Source: a virus
Direction: 5' to 3' (one strand)
IMG/VR virus record: IMGVR_UViG_3300050034_000098
Coordinates: 1-64,000 of that record
DNA length: 64,000 nt
Position 1 is the stretch's first letter, and the number at the start of each line of letters is the position of its first letter. This document shows positions 57,801 through 64,000 of this stretch, piece by piece. The position numbers were made by a program, and so were the translations under genes. The notes under the pieces were generated by a model. It saw only the letters and a list, made by a program, of their open reading frames with translations, was not told where the DNA came from and made no database searches.

Positions 57801-58135
57801 CGTCATCTGGATGTAAAAGTAACATTGGAACTATTACAAGATTAGTATCTTATGCCCTTAGGAGTGGATCTAGTGTAAAAGGAATTATTAATGAATTAAA
57901 AGAAAATAAGTGTGAAGCTTGCCAATTATTAAGAAGAAAAGGAAATAAAGAAATTTCAAGTTCTTGTGGAAATGCTATTGCAGAAGCCCTTGAAGAAGAG
58001 TATAATAATGGTAAAGAAGTAAAAGAAGTAAGTACCGATGGATTAATGAAGTGTCCTGAATGTGGAAAATACTCACTAAAACTTGATGGGCACTGCCAGA
58101 CGTGCCAGGAATGCAGTTGGTCCATCTGTAATTAA
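54890..58135 (+). CDS. nrdJ: Ribonucleotide reductase, class II (B12-dependent), with intein
   Basis: A protein of 1,081 aa, TTG start behind GAAGGAGATTAAAAT. After removal of a 337-residue intein (residues 278-614) the host protein is 744 aa, normal for NrdJ. Signatures: ILPAGRTIAGAG, GSRGGGIGCSLDNIRPKG, the NPCAE substrate-site loop, APTGTLSLFAGGLAGGVEPL, and a C-terminal zinc/dithiol region (CPECG...CQTCQECSWSIC). No small subunit is encoded nearby, as expected of the cobalamin type. It supplies dNTPs with ThyX and dUTPase. Confidence 0.92.
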   Translation: MNNKKWYDNEISQGIMKKKYFHDGETCFNDIATRISNIYSDDIKKEVYNALNKCDILPAGRTIAGAGLKGKKNVSLSNCYICESPQDNLESISKVDLDMSIIGSRGGGIGCSLDNIRPKGTIINNSAKYSDGVEFVLSKYNSTGESIGQNNRHMAMMMALSCTHPDIYEILNIFIKNEKLSAMNISIKFTDNFMQSVIDNKEVELYFKVESTGEEIRKTINAKEFFNKFCEVNKDFGQPGLIFIDRVQRNNLLSGYSEYQIEVSNPCAEFFGNSGNSCLTGDTIIRTIDGVRQLKELVGTSGMVYSTNDKYEKYDNVISKGTKEVYAVKLHNGLTVKATKDHKFLTTLGWKECKNLVVGKDSIVVNKVYNVFAVNDYDERYEMFGWMHGDGWYGTTTVGISFNYGDGDKDVKERLLPLFKEEFKCSTNSPLKDDDASYQLQCATQYAMQHCKDIGFVQQRACNKELPTSFYGWTLKQQISFIRGLMTADGFITGTTNAQVAFCSTSSKLIHQIQNFFYAIGLQSRLMATVFREELNRKPQYKLILAGKSAKNYHRIFGFSGSKKEDKFKPGIVDTRKDSFIIDSIEVCGNEEVFDILNVNDTNAFYANGMAVHNCNLQSINLYNLVKNKFTKDAKIDYDLLVKNVKLSIDMLNQTLDYGYDMQPLDMNRKCIDDWRSIGLGVFGLADMFVALGVGYGSKESVDLVADLFERINYTALEESCNLARINKPFGKYDWNKTKESGMIKELEFTNETLYNKIMKDGLRNGTLISVAPTGTLSLFAGGLAGGVEPLFKVSYERTTHSTEDKGIKFRVFAKSVKELLEYNNLPLTTSDEEIKKLFPFIIESQELNPTDRIRVQSIMQQYVDNAISSTINLPKGTTTEEISDIYLDSWKQGLKGITVFVDECKRANILGVTDKKDNEIVFDSIVPEKRRKIKKVNGNTYKKETSCVPSMYVTVNRNDAGDIFEVFTATSSGCKSNIGTITRLVSYALRSGSSVKGIINELKENKCEACQLLRRKGNKEISSSCGNAIAEALEEEYNNGKEVKEVSTDGLMKCPECGKYSLKLDGHCQTCQECSWSICN
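55721..56731 (+). mobile_element. Intein with LAGLIDADG homing endonuclease
   Basis: 337 codons. N-end CLTGDTIIRT (Cys1), block-B-like KATKDHKFLTT, and C-end FYANGMAVHN followed by Cys of the host protein give all splicing residues (Cys1, penultimate His, Asn, Cys+1). Two dodecapeptide motifs, FGWMHGDGWYG and IRGLMTADGFI, mark a DOD homing endonuclease. It interrupts the reductase 13 residues after NPCAE, between GNSGNS and CNLQSINL, a highly conserved catalytic part. Confidence 0.93.
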
Positions 58136-58167
58136 GGGACACTCTATAAAAAGGAGGGAATAAAATA

Positions 58168-58521
58168 TTGTTTAATATTTTTAACAGTAATAAAGATAAA
58201 TTAAGAATTGAAAACATAAACAATCTGGAAGAAGAAATAAAAGATTTAAAATTAAAAATTGCTTTAATCAATACCAAAATAGAAGACAATAAACATAAAA
58301 AATCCATTGTTGATTCTTTTGAGTCAAAAGAAATAGTAAATTCTAATAATCCTTGGTATGGATTTCCACCTCGATTTACTTTTGATTTTTTTAATAATGG
58401 AACAATTGAATTGGATGAAAGAATAGATGATAAGACAAATAGAATTACTGTAATTAAAAAAGAAGATGTAAAATTATTATTAACATTATTAGATTATAAT
58501 AGAGAAATTTTAGGAGAGTGA
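58168..58521 (+). CDS. Coiled-coil hypothetical protein
   Basis: A protein of 117 aa, TTG start after AAAGGAGGG. Residues 15-45 form a coiled coil (LEEEIKDLKLKIALINTKIE); the rest is beta-like with an acidic stretch. Function unknown. Confidence 0.58.
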   Translation: MFNIFNSNKDKLRIENINNLEEEIKDLKLKIALINTKIEDNKHKKSIVDSFESKEIVNSNNPWYGFPPRFTFDFFNNGTIELDERIDDKTNRITVIKKEDVKLLLTLLDYNREILGE

Positions 58522-58525
58522 TTCG

Positions 58526-59182
58526 TTGAAAATAGTAAAAAGAAGTGTAGAATTGATTAATCCACCAACCTATAAAGATTTATTAGAAAAATGTGAAACA
58601 GCAGGTAGAACATGTTATAAAAGTGACAATATGATTAGTGAGGGATCGGCTGAAAGGCTAATCTCTTCATTAATTAAAAGTGGACATCATAGTATTTTAG
58701 AATTTGGTAATATTATGTTTAAAGTAGTTTGTGATCGCAAAGATCTTGCACAACTGTCAAGACATAGGCTTTTTTCTTTCGCAGTCCAGTCACAACGCTA
58801 TGTAAATTATAGTAGTAATAAATTTAATAATTCAGTAACATTTATTCAACCAAATGGATTAACATCTCCACAATTGTATATATGGAAAGAAAGTTGTTAT
58901 AGAACTGAAAAAGAATATATGAATTTATTACAGTTAAAAGCAAAACCCGAATTGGCAAGAAGCGTTTTAAATAATTCGGTTATGACAGAAATGTGTATGA
59001 GTGCAAATGTTAGAGAAATTAGACATATGATTGATTTAAGAAGTGATATTCATGCACAAGATGATATTAGATTAATTTCAAACTTATTATTAGATAAACT
59101 ATATAATTTATATCCAGTATTTTTTAAAGATTTGGCAGAAAAATATGGTAGAAGCGAAGGAGATTTAATTAATGAAAATTAA
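58526..59182 (+). CDS. thyX: Flavin-dependent thymidylate synthase
   Basis: A protein of 218 aa, TTG start behind AGGAGAGTGATTCG. It carries the ThyX motif RHRLFSFAVQSQRYVNYS (about residues 78-95, form RHRxxSxxxxSxR). GHHSILEF upstream and REIRHMIDLR downstream complete the FAD/dUMP site. It makes dTMP from dUMP with NADPH and methylene-THF, independent of host ThyA. Its stop region overlaps dut. Confidence 0.95.
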   Translation: MKIVKRSVELINPPTYKDLLEKCETAGRTCYKSDNMISEGSAERLISSLIKSGHHSILEFGNIMFKVVCDRKDLAQLSRHRLFSFAVQSQRYVNYSSNKFNNSVTFIQPNGLTSPQLYIWKESCYRTEKEYMNLLQLKAKPELARSVLNNSVMTEMCMSANVREIRHMIDLRSDIHAQDDIRLISNLLLDKLYNLYPVFFKDLAEKYGRSEGDLINEN

Positions 59183-59600
59183 GATTAAATATTTTGATGA
59201 AACAATTGAAAAGTTAAATAAAACAGGTAAGGGTGACTGGATTGACTTACGGAGTAGAGTAGCAATCGAATATAAAAAAGGAGATACAATTAAGATTCCA
59301 CTAAATGTTGCAATGGAATTGCCCAAAGGATATGAAGCAGTCGTAGCACCAAGAAGTAGTACTTATAAAAATTTTGGACTAATTTTAACAAATAGTTTAG
59401 GCGTTATAGACAATGCTTACAATGGCAATAATGATGAATGGAGTTCAGTTTGGTATGCTATTTCTGATGGGAAAGTAGAAAAGAATGATAGAATTTGTCA
59501 GTTTAGAATCCAAAAAAATATGCCAGTATTTGAATTTGATACTGTATTATTTTTAGATAATCAAAATCGCGAAGGTTTTGGAAGTTCAGGCGTAAAATGA
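59172..59600 (+). CDS. dut: Trimeric dUTPase
   Basis: A protein of 142 aa with the five trimeric dUTPase motifs in order: WIDLRS near residue 23, PRSSTYKNFGL (about 62), LGVIDNAYNG (about 76), DRICQFRI and the C-terminal NREGFGSSG loop. Hydrolyses dUTP to dUMP, feeding ThyX encoded just upstream (overlap of 11 nt) and keeping uracil out of phage DNA. Confidence 0.93.
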   Translation: MKIKIKYFDETIEKLNKTGKGDWIDLRSRVAIEYKKGDTIKIPLNVAMELPKGYEAVVAPRSSTYKNFGLILTNSLGVIDNAYNGNNDEWSSVWYAISDGKVEKNDRICQFRIQKNMPVFEFDTVLFLDNQNREGFGSSGVK

Positions 59601-59875
59601 AAATAAGAATTGAATGTAGCGATTTAGATATTTATAATGATATTATAGAAGAATTTAAAGACGATACCGTAGCGGTATATGATAATACATTAAATACTAT
59701 TCAATTTATGGGAAGAAAGATAATAATGAGAGAAATGTTTTATGCTGGACAAAAATATCCAATTTGGACTATTCCAGAATATGGACCAGTTATACCAGTT
59801 AATATGATTGATACTAGAATAGTTTCTAGTGTTTTAAATGTAATTAAAGAATTGGAGGTGCTTTGCCTTTGTTAA
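59597..59875 (+). CDS. Hypothetical protein
   Basis: A protein of 92 aa, ATGA overlap with dut. Alpha/beta with a Pro-rich middle (YPIWTIPEYGPVIPVNM). No family recognised. The context suggests a nucleotide-metabolism helper, unproven. Confidence 0.57.
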   Translation: MKIRIECSDLDIYNDIIEEFKDDTVAVYDNTLNTIQFMGRKIIMREMFYAGQKYPIWTIPEYGPVIPVNMIDTRIVSSVLNVIKELEVLCLC

Positions 59876-60216
59876 TTTATATTAGCTTGCCATTTACAGG
59901 TTGTGAAGAACAAAGTAAAAATAGATCAGCAGAAATTGCATTGCAGATTTTAAGAGAAATTCCAAATGCAACAGTAATTAATCCAGTCTTAAATTTTAGT
60001 TTTTGTGACAATTCGGTTTCATATAATAAATGTATTCAAATGTGTCTTGACTTATTATCAAGATGTGATATAATTATATATGAAGGGAAAAGTAAAGGGG
60101 TTATTCTCGAACTCGAGAATGCTAAAAAAGAATGGGTTAAAATTATTAAGTACGAAAAAGATTTAAGTGAACTAAAAGAATATACAAATAAATACGAATT
60201 AAAGGAGAATAAATAA
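59869..60216 (+). CDS. DUF4406 / deoxyribosyltransferase-like protein
   Basis: A protein of 115 aa; the TTG at 59869 is 8 nt after GGAGGTG. LIYISLPFTGCEEQS, then NPVLNFSF and LLSRCDIIIYEGKSKGVILE, follow the Rossmann-like pattern of the nucleoside 2-deoxyribosyltransferase relatives called DUF4406. Possible nucleotide or nucleoside handling; no activity is certain. Confidence 0.7.
   Translation: MLIYISLPFTGCEEQSKNRSAEIALQILREIPNATVINPVLNFSFCDNSVSYNKCIQMCLDLLSRCDIIIYEGKSKGVILELENAKKEWVKIIKYEKDLSELKEYTNKYELKENK
60047..60074 (+). promoter_or_regulatory. Promoter candidate inside the DUF4406-like gene
   Basis: TTGACT (60047-60052), 16-bp spacer, TATAAT (60069-60074). It would give an extra transcript for the Ntn hydrolase gene. 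Confidence 0.45.
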
Positions 60217-60770
60217 TGACCTGTGTTATTGGAATGGTTGGTAAACATAAATTGTATATGGGTTGTGACTCACAGTTAAGTACAGACTCATCTAAATTAT
60301 TTCTATCAAAAGAAAATTCAAAAGTATTTAAAAATGGAGAATTTATATTTGGCTGTTGTGGATATCCTAGAATGATTTCACTATTAAGATATTCGCTTGC
60401 TGTGCCAAAGCAGTTAACAACACAAACTGACATAGTATATATGAACACAGAGTTTATTGAATCTATAAGAACATTATTTACTGACAAGGGGTTTATGGGA
60501 AAGTTTTCAGATGGGGCTCAAAAAGGTGCTACGTTTTTAGTTGGGTATCATGGAAAATTATATAGAGTAGATAATGATTTTCAGGTATTGTTATTAAAAG
60601 ACAATATTGCTGGAGTTGGTAGCGGTGCAGAATATGCACTTCCAGCCTTATCAGCACTTGAGAATACAAAAATTAAAACTTTAGAAAAGATTAATATTGC
60701 AATTAATTGTGCCAAGAAATATGATGTATATTCTGGTGGAGATATTTATATTGAAGAAATGGAGATTTAA
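60216..60770 (+). CDS. Proteasome/HslV-like Ntn hydrolase
   Basis: A protein of 184 aa starting M-T-C-V-I-G, so Met removal exposes a Thr nucleophile. Counting that Thr as 1, Asp17 lies in MGCDSQLS as in HslV and 20S beta subunits. A Lys (35) in NSKVFKNGEFIFGCCGY aligns with their Lys33, and GVGSGAEYALPALSALE matches the GSGGxYA loop. Fold and active site therefore fit a self-activating threonine protease. No HslU-type ATPase is seen in the window. It may use a host unfoldase or act alone. Substrate unknown. Confidence 0.82.
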   Translation: MTCVIGMVGKHKLYMGCDSQLSTDSSKLFLSKENSKVFKNGEFIFGCCGYPRMISLLRYSLAVPKQLTTQTDIVYMNTEFIESIRTLFTDKGFMGKFSDGAQKGATFLVGYHGKLYRVDNDFQVLLLKDNIAGVGSGAEYALPALSALENTKIKTLEKINIAINCAKKYDVYSGGDIYIEEMEI

Positions 60771-60772
60771 TT

Positions 60773-61165
60773 ATGTTACAAATTGACGAATATCATTACT
60801 TTTTATTATACATTCGTGATAAGATTTATAGAGCAGGAATTTTAGGAAATAAAGACGATGCAATGGAATATTTTAAAACATATAAAGATGAAATGAATGT
60901 AAGTGCTCAAGTCACATATTGCGGAGTTTTCAAGTTGCCGTTTACATCAGATTTAGACGATGTAGATAAAAGGATGGGTAATAACCACTTGCCTACCTTC
61001 ACTATTAAGACATTTAAACTAATTACATTAATTATGACAAAAAGTAAAGCAGAAGATACATTTGAAAAACTTATGAGAAATCATGATTTAGTACGAGTAA
61101 ATCAACAAAGAATTATTGATAGAGAAAAAGAAAAGGAGATGAAGAAAAATGAAAGGAATAATTGA
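60773..61165 (+). CDS. Hypothetical protein
   Basis: A protein of 130 aa, 2 nt after the Ntn hydrolase; opens IDEYHYFLLYIRDKIYRAGI and ends in a Lys/Glu-rich helix. It could be a partner of the protease by position only. Confidence 0.57.
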   Translation: MLQIDEYHYFLLYIRDKIYRAGILGNKDDAMEYFKTYKDEMNVSAQVTYCGVFKLPFTSDLDDVDKRMGNNHLPTFTIKTFKLITLIMTKSKAEDTFEKLMRNHDLVRVNQQRIIDREKEKEMKKNERNN

Positions 61166-61301
61166 AATTATTATTGGAGTTGCAATTAATATTTTTTGGG
61201 TTGACGTTTTTAGAGAACCAAGTTTGTTAGTTGCATTTATGGGAGCATTAATTATTATTTGTGGATTTAGAGATTTGATTGGACTTGACAAACATGAGTG
61301 A
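61149..61301 (+). CDS. Two-span membrane protein
   Basis: A protein of 50 aa, spans at about 3-19 and 27-40 (LLVAFMGALIIICGF). AAAAGGAGATGAAGAAAA precedes the ATG. Function unknown. Confidence 0.58.
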   Translation: MKGIIEIIIGVAINIFWVDVFREPSLLVAFMGALIIICGFRDLIGLDKHE

Positions 61302-61908
61302 TATTATTGACGAAATTATAATTGAATTAAAAAAAGAACTATGTTCGACTGATTGGGAAATTAGATCAGCGGATGGATATTTAGGTGTAAGTCCCGATAA
61401 CATAGTAAGTAAAAAAGATGAATACGATTATTTATGTGATGATTTTAGAGTTTGTTTAGAATTATTAAATGAAAAAGAATTAAAAGTATTTCAACTTCAT
61501 ATGATTAGAGGTTTAACCTCTGTGTCTTGTGGAAAAGAAATGAATTTAAATGATAGGACAATTCGCAATCATGTAAAACATATCCGTGATAAAATTCGTG
61601 AAGAGTTTCCATATTTATACGAAGAATGGAAAAGTATTCGATGTGATACGTCTGAAACAAATGGTTGCTATTCTTCTATTGGCTGTCTATCAGATTATTA
61701 TAGAAATGCAAATTTAGGTGCTGAGTGGTGCAGAGATAATACAAAAGATAGAAAAGAGACATATAGGAAGGTTTATAAAAGTAAAAGTGGTTGCTTAATT
61801 CCTGAATATATGAATGAACGATTTGGTGATAGTAAAACAAAATGCGTTTATTGTGGTATTAAATGCTTTAGAAAGAAAATGAACAAATTGGAGGAATTAA
61901 ATGTTTAA
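61294..61908 (+). CDS. Sigma-like helix-turn-helix protein with zinc tail
   Basis: A protein of 204 aa from the ATG at 61294. Residues about 55-105 (LNEKELKVFQLHMIRGLTSV, GKEMNLNDRTIRNHVKHIRD) form a helix-turn-helix like sigma region 4 or LuxR types. The remainder holds many Cys, ending with CVYCGIKC, a probable zinc site. A DNA-binding transcription regulator is likely, and late-gene activation would be logical in this genome, but no target is visible. Confidence 0.65.
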   Translation: MSDIIDEIIIELKKELCSTDWEIRSADGYLGVSPDNIVSKKDEYDYLCDDFRVCLELLNEKELKVFQLHMIRGLTSVSCGKEMNLNDRTIRNHVKHIRDKIREEFPYLYEEWKSIRCDTSETNGCYSSIGCLSDYYRNANLGAEWCRDNTKDRKETYRKVYKSKSGCLIPEYMNERFGDSKTKCVYCGIKCFRKKMNKLEELNV

Positions 61909-62701
61909 TAAAAGTAAAGATTTAAGCGATAATATTAATCAACACGTGTTTAGTACTAGAATAGAAGCTGAGAAAATACTATTGGTAGTTTTAAGCGATA
62001 TCCATTCAGGTGCAAATGACAGAGAGTACTTTAAAGAAACTATTGATTTTATTATGAGTATTCCAAACTGTTATGTTATTATAGGGGGCGATATTGCTGA
62101 CCTCATTTTGCCAGGAAGTAAAGGCATAGTCCTTGACGAGCAAGTGGTTGGAGAAGATCAAATTTACTCATTGGTCGAAGACTTAAAACCGCTAGTTAAT
62201 GATAATAGAATTTTAGCCATAGGGGAAATGGGAAATCATTCATCTCGTGTTATGGAAAGTGCTTATATCAGCCCAAATAGAATGTTAGCTGTATTACTTG
62301 GTATTCCAAAACTTTATACAGGGGATATGTGCCTAGGATTTATTAATGTAAAAGACATTTGTTATACAATTAGTGTTATTCATAAACATAAAAGAACTAA
62401 AAACTATTATGAATTTGCACGAGTCGATCTAATTTATAAAGAACATATTCACGAGCTTTCATATGAACAAAAATTAGTTTATGAATGGAACAAATACACT
62501 AAATCAGTTACGGTTGTGCCAACTTATGAAATTAATAATGGTAGTTTTTTAAACCTAGCTGGTTACGCAAAACGTGCAAATTACCGTCCTCAGTGGATTG
62601 GTACGTACTTTACCGTATTAGATGGTAAGAAAAGACATATTCAACCATTCATTGATACAGATTTAAAATATGCAATTGATAGTGGTATGTCAATAATTTA
62701 A
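61901..62701 (+). CDS. Calcineurin-like metallophosphoesterase
   Basis: A protein of 266 aa. Metal-binding motifs in order: VLSDIHSG (about residues 30-37), IGGDIAD (61-67), EMGNHSSR (106-113) and a His-rich VIHKHKRTKN. The set is that of the di-metal phosphoesterase family (DxH, GD, GNH). The later part is longer than in minimal enzymes. It may act on nucleotides, DNA ends or a signalling nucleotide. Substrate unknown. Confidence 0.87.
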   Translation: MFNKSKDLSDNINQHVFSTRIEAEKILLVVLSDIHSGANDREYFKETIDFIMSIPNCYVIIGGDIADLILPGSKGIVLDEQVVGEDQIYSLVEDLKPLVNDNRILAIGEMGNHSSRVMESAYISPNRMLAVLLGIPKLYTGDMCLGFINVKDICYTISVIHKHKRTKNYYEFARVDLIYKEHIHELSYEQKLVYEWNKYTKSVTVVPTYEINNGSFLNLAGYAKRANYRPQWIGTYFTVLDGKKRHIQPFIDTDLKYAIDSGMSII

Positions 62702-62703
62702 GC

Positions 62704-62732
62704 TAGACACATATAAAACAAGGTGATATAAT
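62704..62732 (+). promoter_or_regulatory. Sigma-A type promoter
   Basis: TAGACA (62704-62709), 17-bp spacer, TATAAT (62727-62732), right after the phosphoesterase stop. Confidence 0.72.
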
Positions 62733-62748
62733 AAAAGGAGAGTAAATA

Positions 62749-63120
62749 ATGAAAACAAGTATTGATGCGTTTGGAACTACAGTAAATATTAATGACGAAG
62801 TAATTTATTATAGTGGATACTCAGCATACTCCCCAATTAAGGGAGTAAATTATAAGGCATTAAATAAGGGAATTGTAACAAAGATTACCCCAAAAGGGGT
62901 TACAATAGACAAAGTAATTAATAGACCATCAAATAAAATTTATAAGTCCAATGATTTGCGAGTTTCTTTCTTAACAAAAATTGTATGTGAAATGCAGGAT
63001 AGTTTAGTAGAATTGGCATATTTAGGAGGATTGCCCAATCAATATGGAAATAGCACAGGAAATCAAATTGCAATTAATGCACTAGAAAGATTTTATAGAC
63101 AGATGGGAGTATCGGTATAG
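62749..63120 (+). CDS. Hypothetical protein
   Basis: A protein of 123 aa. N-terminal beta-rich part (TTVNINDEVIYYSGYSAYSP) then GIVTKITPKGVTIDKVIN, a barrel-like pattern seen in small phage proteins, and a C-terminal helix. Own promoter. Function unknown. Confidence 0.6.
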   Translation: MKTSIDAFGTTVNINDEVIYYSGYSAYSPIKGVNYKALNKGIVTKITPKGVTIDKVINRPSNKIYKSNDLRVSFLTKIVCEMQDSLVELAYLGGLPNQYGNSTGNQIAINALERFYRQMGVSV

Positions 63121-63171
63121 TAAAATTTTGTCAGATAAAATATACATTATTTATGACGAAAGGATGACATA

Positions 63172-63504
63172 ATGAATCATGTAATAATTAGAGGTAGTTT
63201 AGAAAAAGAAAGATTAATTAAGTTAGCAAAAGAAATTGTAGATAAAAATGATAAAGAAATAAAAAGACTTGATAAAATTATATATGATTGGGAAAATAGA
63301 GAAGGATCAATATTAAATAGATATTTTGGATATAAAAATGATAAGCGTAAAGAACAGGAATATTTAGGAGCATACACAACTCGCACATTTTATGGAAATG
63401 TTGGTGTATACAAATATTTAATTGAAGACTTAGAAAACTCTAATGATCACTTAGTTTCAATTCCGTGTTATTTATATAATTCTTTGAACAAGAAAGGAAA
63501 CTAA
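63172..63504 (+). CDS. Hypothetical protein
   Basis: A protein of 110 aa, ATG after GAAAGGATGACATA. Charged helix (residues 10-40) and a basic middle. No family recognised. Confidence 0.57.
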   Translation: MNHVIIRGSLEKERLIKLAKEIVDKNDKEIKRLDKIIYDWENREGSILNRYFGYKNDKRKEQEYLGAYTTRTFYGNVGVYKYLIEDLENSNDHLVSIPCYLYNSLNKKGN

Positions 63505-63507
63505 TAA

Positions 63508-63717
63508 ATGAATAGAAATTTAGATGGAATTTATTTTAGAATTAAACGAGATAATAAATATGAGAATATTTGTTTTAGCGATTTAACAGTTGAAGAAATG
63601 CAAGTAGTTATGAATGATAAGGGCATCCCTTGGTTAAGATCTATTTGTACTGAATTAGCAAATACTATAAAAGATATTGGGGAACAATTTAATATTGTAA
63701 ATGGAGATGAAGATTAA
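63508..63717 (+). CDS. Small hypothetical protein
   Basis: A protein of 69 aa with the phrase CFSDLTVEEMQVVMNDKG, typical of short phage proteins with a Leu-Thr-x-Glu-Glu-Met helix. Overlaps the next ATG by one base. Confidence 0.58.
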   Translation: MNRNLDGIYFRIKRDNKYENICFSDLTVEEMQVVMNDKGIPWLRSICTELANTIKDIGEQFNIVNGDED

Positions 63718-63908
63718 TGACAGTTGGAGAATTAAGAGAAAAGCTAAATGAATACGATGATAATTTAGAATTATTTTTTAAAGATGAAGAATGGCACAAT
63801 TGGAATCAACACGCAAAGCTAAGGGGGATAGAGATTGATAATCATGATAATTTGTGGTTCGTTGAAGGGGATGTAGTCGAATTTAATGAGGCAGATTTCA
63901 ATGACTGA
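63717..63908 (+). CDS. Small phage protein, 'GELREKLNEYDDNLEL' type
   Basis: A protein of 63 aa. The opening TVGELREKLNEYDDNLELFF shares its plan with the 47-aa protein at 25108. Frequent in phages, function unknown. Ends in an acidic beta region. Confidence 0.6.
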   Translation: MTVGELREKLNEYDDNLELFFKDEEWHNWNQHAKLRGIEIDNHDNLWFVEGDVVEFNEADFND

Positions 63909-64000
63909 TATAAACAAAATTCCAACAATAATAGATAATTCATTACTAAAAATAAACCAATTAATAGTACACGGTAAATTACCGCCATGTGCAGATTTTA
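63901..64000 (+). CDS. Hypothetical protein, partial
   Basis: ATG at 63901 overlaps the previous stop; 33 codons are seen (MTDINKIPTIIDNSLLKINQ...) and the frame leaves the right edge. Start chosen from the overlap; no clear family. Confidence 0.5.
   Translation, partial: MTDINKIPTIIDNSLLKINQLIVHGKLPPCADF

Noticed and set aside
1-64000. tRNA genes
   Set aside because: No T-loop/acceptor arrangement seen on either strand by eye. A covariance-model search would settle it.
1-64000. CRISPR array
   Set aside because: No regularly spaced repeats of 20-40 bp. The 14-bp repeats near 35.7 kb are only three and contiguous.

Overview
The window is an AT-rich, gene-dense stretch of a tailed double-stranded DNA phage genome. 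The host is probably a low-GC Bacillota (Clostridia-like) bacterium. The evidence is strong AGGAGG-type ribosome sites, very frequent TTG and GTG starts, host sigma-A type promoters with 17-bp spacers, and protein families common in phages of that phylum. I see no phage RNA polymerase, tRNA gene, CRISPR array, insertion sequence or integrase, and no sign of a lysogeny module.

Layout. Positions 1-18,650 are read leftward. From right to left they hold: an HNH-AP2 homing endonuclease; a candidate small terminase; a block of four glycosyltransferases mixed with small proteins; a RepL-like winged-helix regulator behind a leader hairpin; then the virion block. The virion block runs large terminase, portal, basic Cys-rich head protein, fused protease-scaffold, major capsid, connector, neck, tail completion, tail terminator and major tail protein, the last leaving the left edge. 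Positions 18,707-19,883 contain no gene but hold a GC-rich island and several palindromes. Positions 19,900-23,530 hold small leftward genes, most clusters with a private consensus promoter and several with a private terminator. Transcription diverges at about 23.6 kb.

From 23.6 kb to the right edge everything reads rightward as tightly overlapping genes. The replication and nucleotide genes are: DnaE-type DNA polymerase III alpha, ERF single-strand annealing protein, a PD-(D/E)XK nuclease, a winged-helix replication initiator followed by an origin-like region (about 35.66-35.79 kb), a SprT-like metalloprotease, a radical SAM enzyme, a CHC2-Toprim primase, DnaB-type helicase, a second HNH-AP2 endonuclease, a Cas4/RecB-like exonuclease, a DUF3310 protein, a DUF1064 protein, a small HNH protein, SSB, a B12-type (class II) ribonucleotide reductase interrupted by an intein, ThyX, dUTPase, a DUF4406-like protein, a proteasome/HslV-like Ntn hydrolase, a sigma-like helix-turn-helix protein and a calcineurin-like phosphoesterase. 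Dozens of tiny, often Cys-rich or single-membrane-span proteins sit between them.

Working model. Host polymerase fires the early promoters in both directions from about 23.6 kb. The rightward operons supply an almost complete replisome (polymerase, primase-helicase, SSB, recombination, initiator plus origin) and the dNTP enzymes. Leftward units supply small host-takeover candidates, regulators, glycosylation functions and, later, packaging and head proteins. Decay is visible in the small-gene regions: an RNA ligase remnant, a zinc-ribbon gene broken at a TA repeat, a gene with a nonsense codon, and a gene fusion that retained an internal ribosome site.
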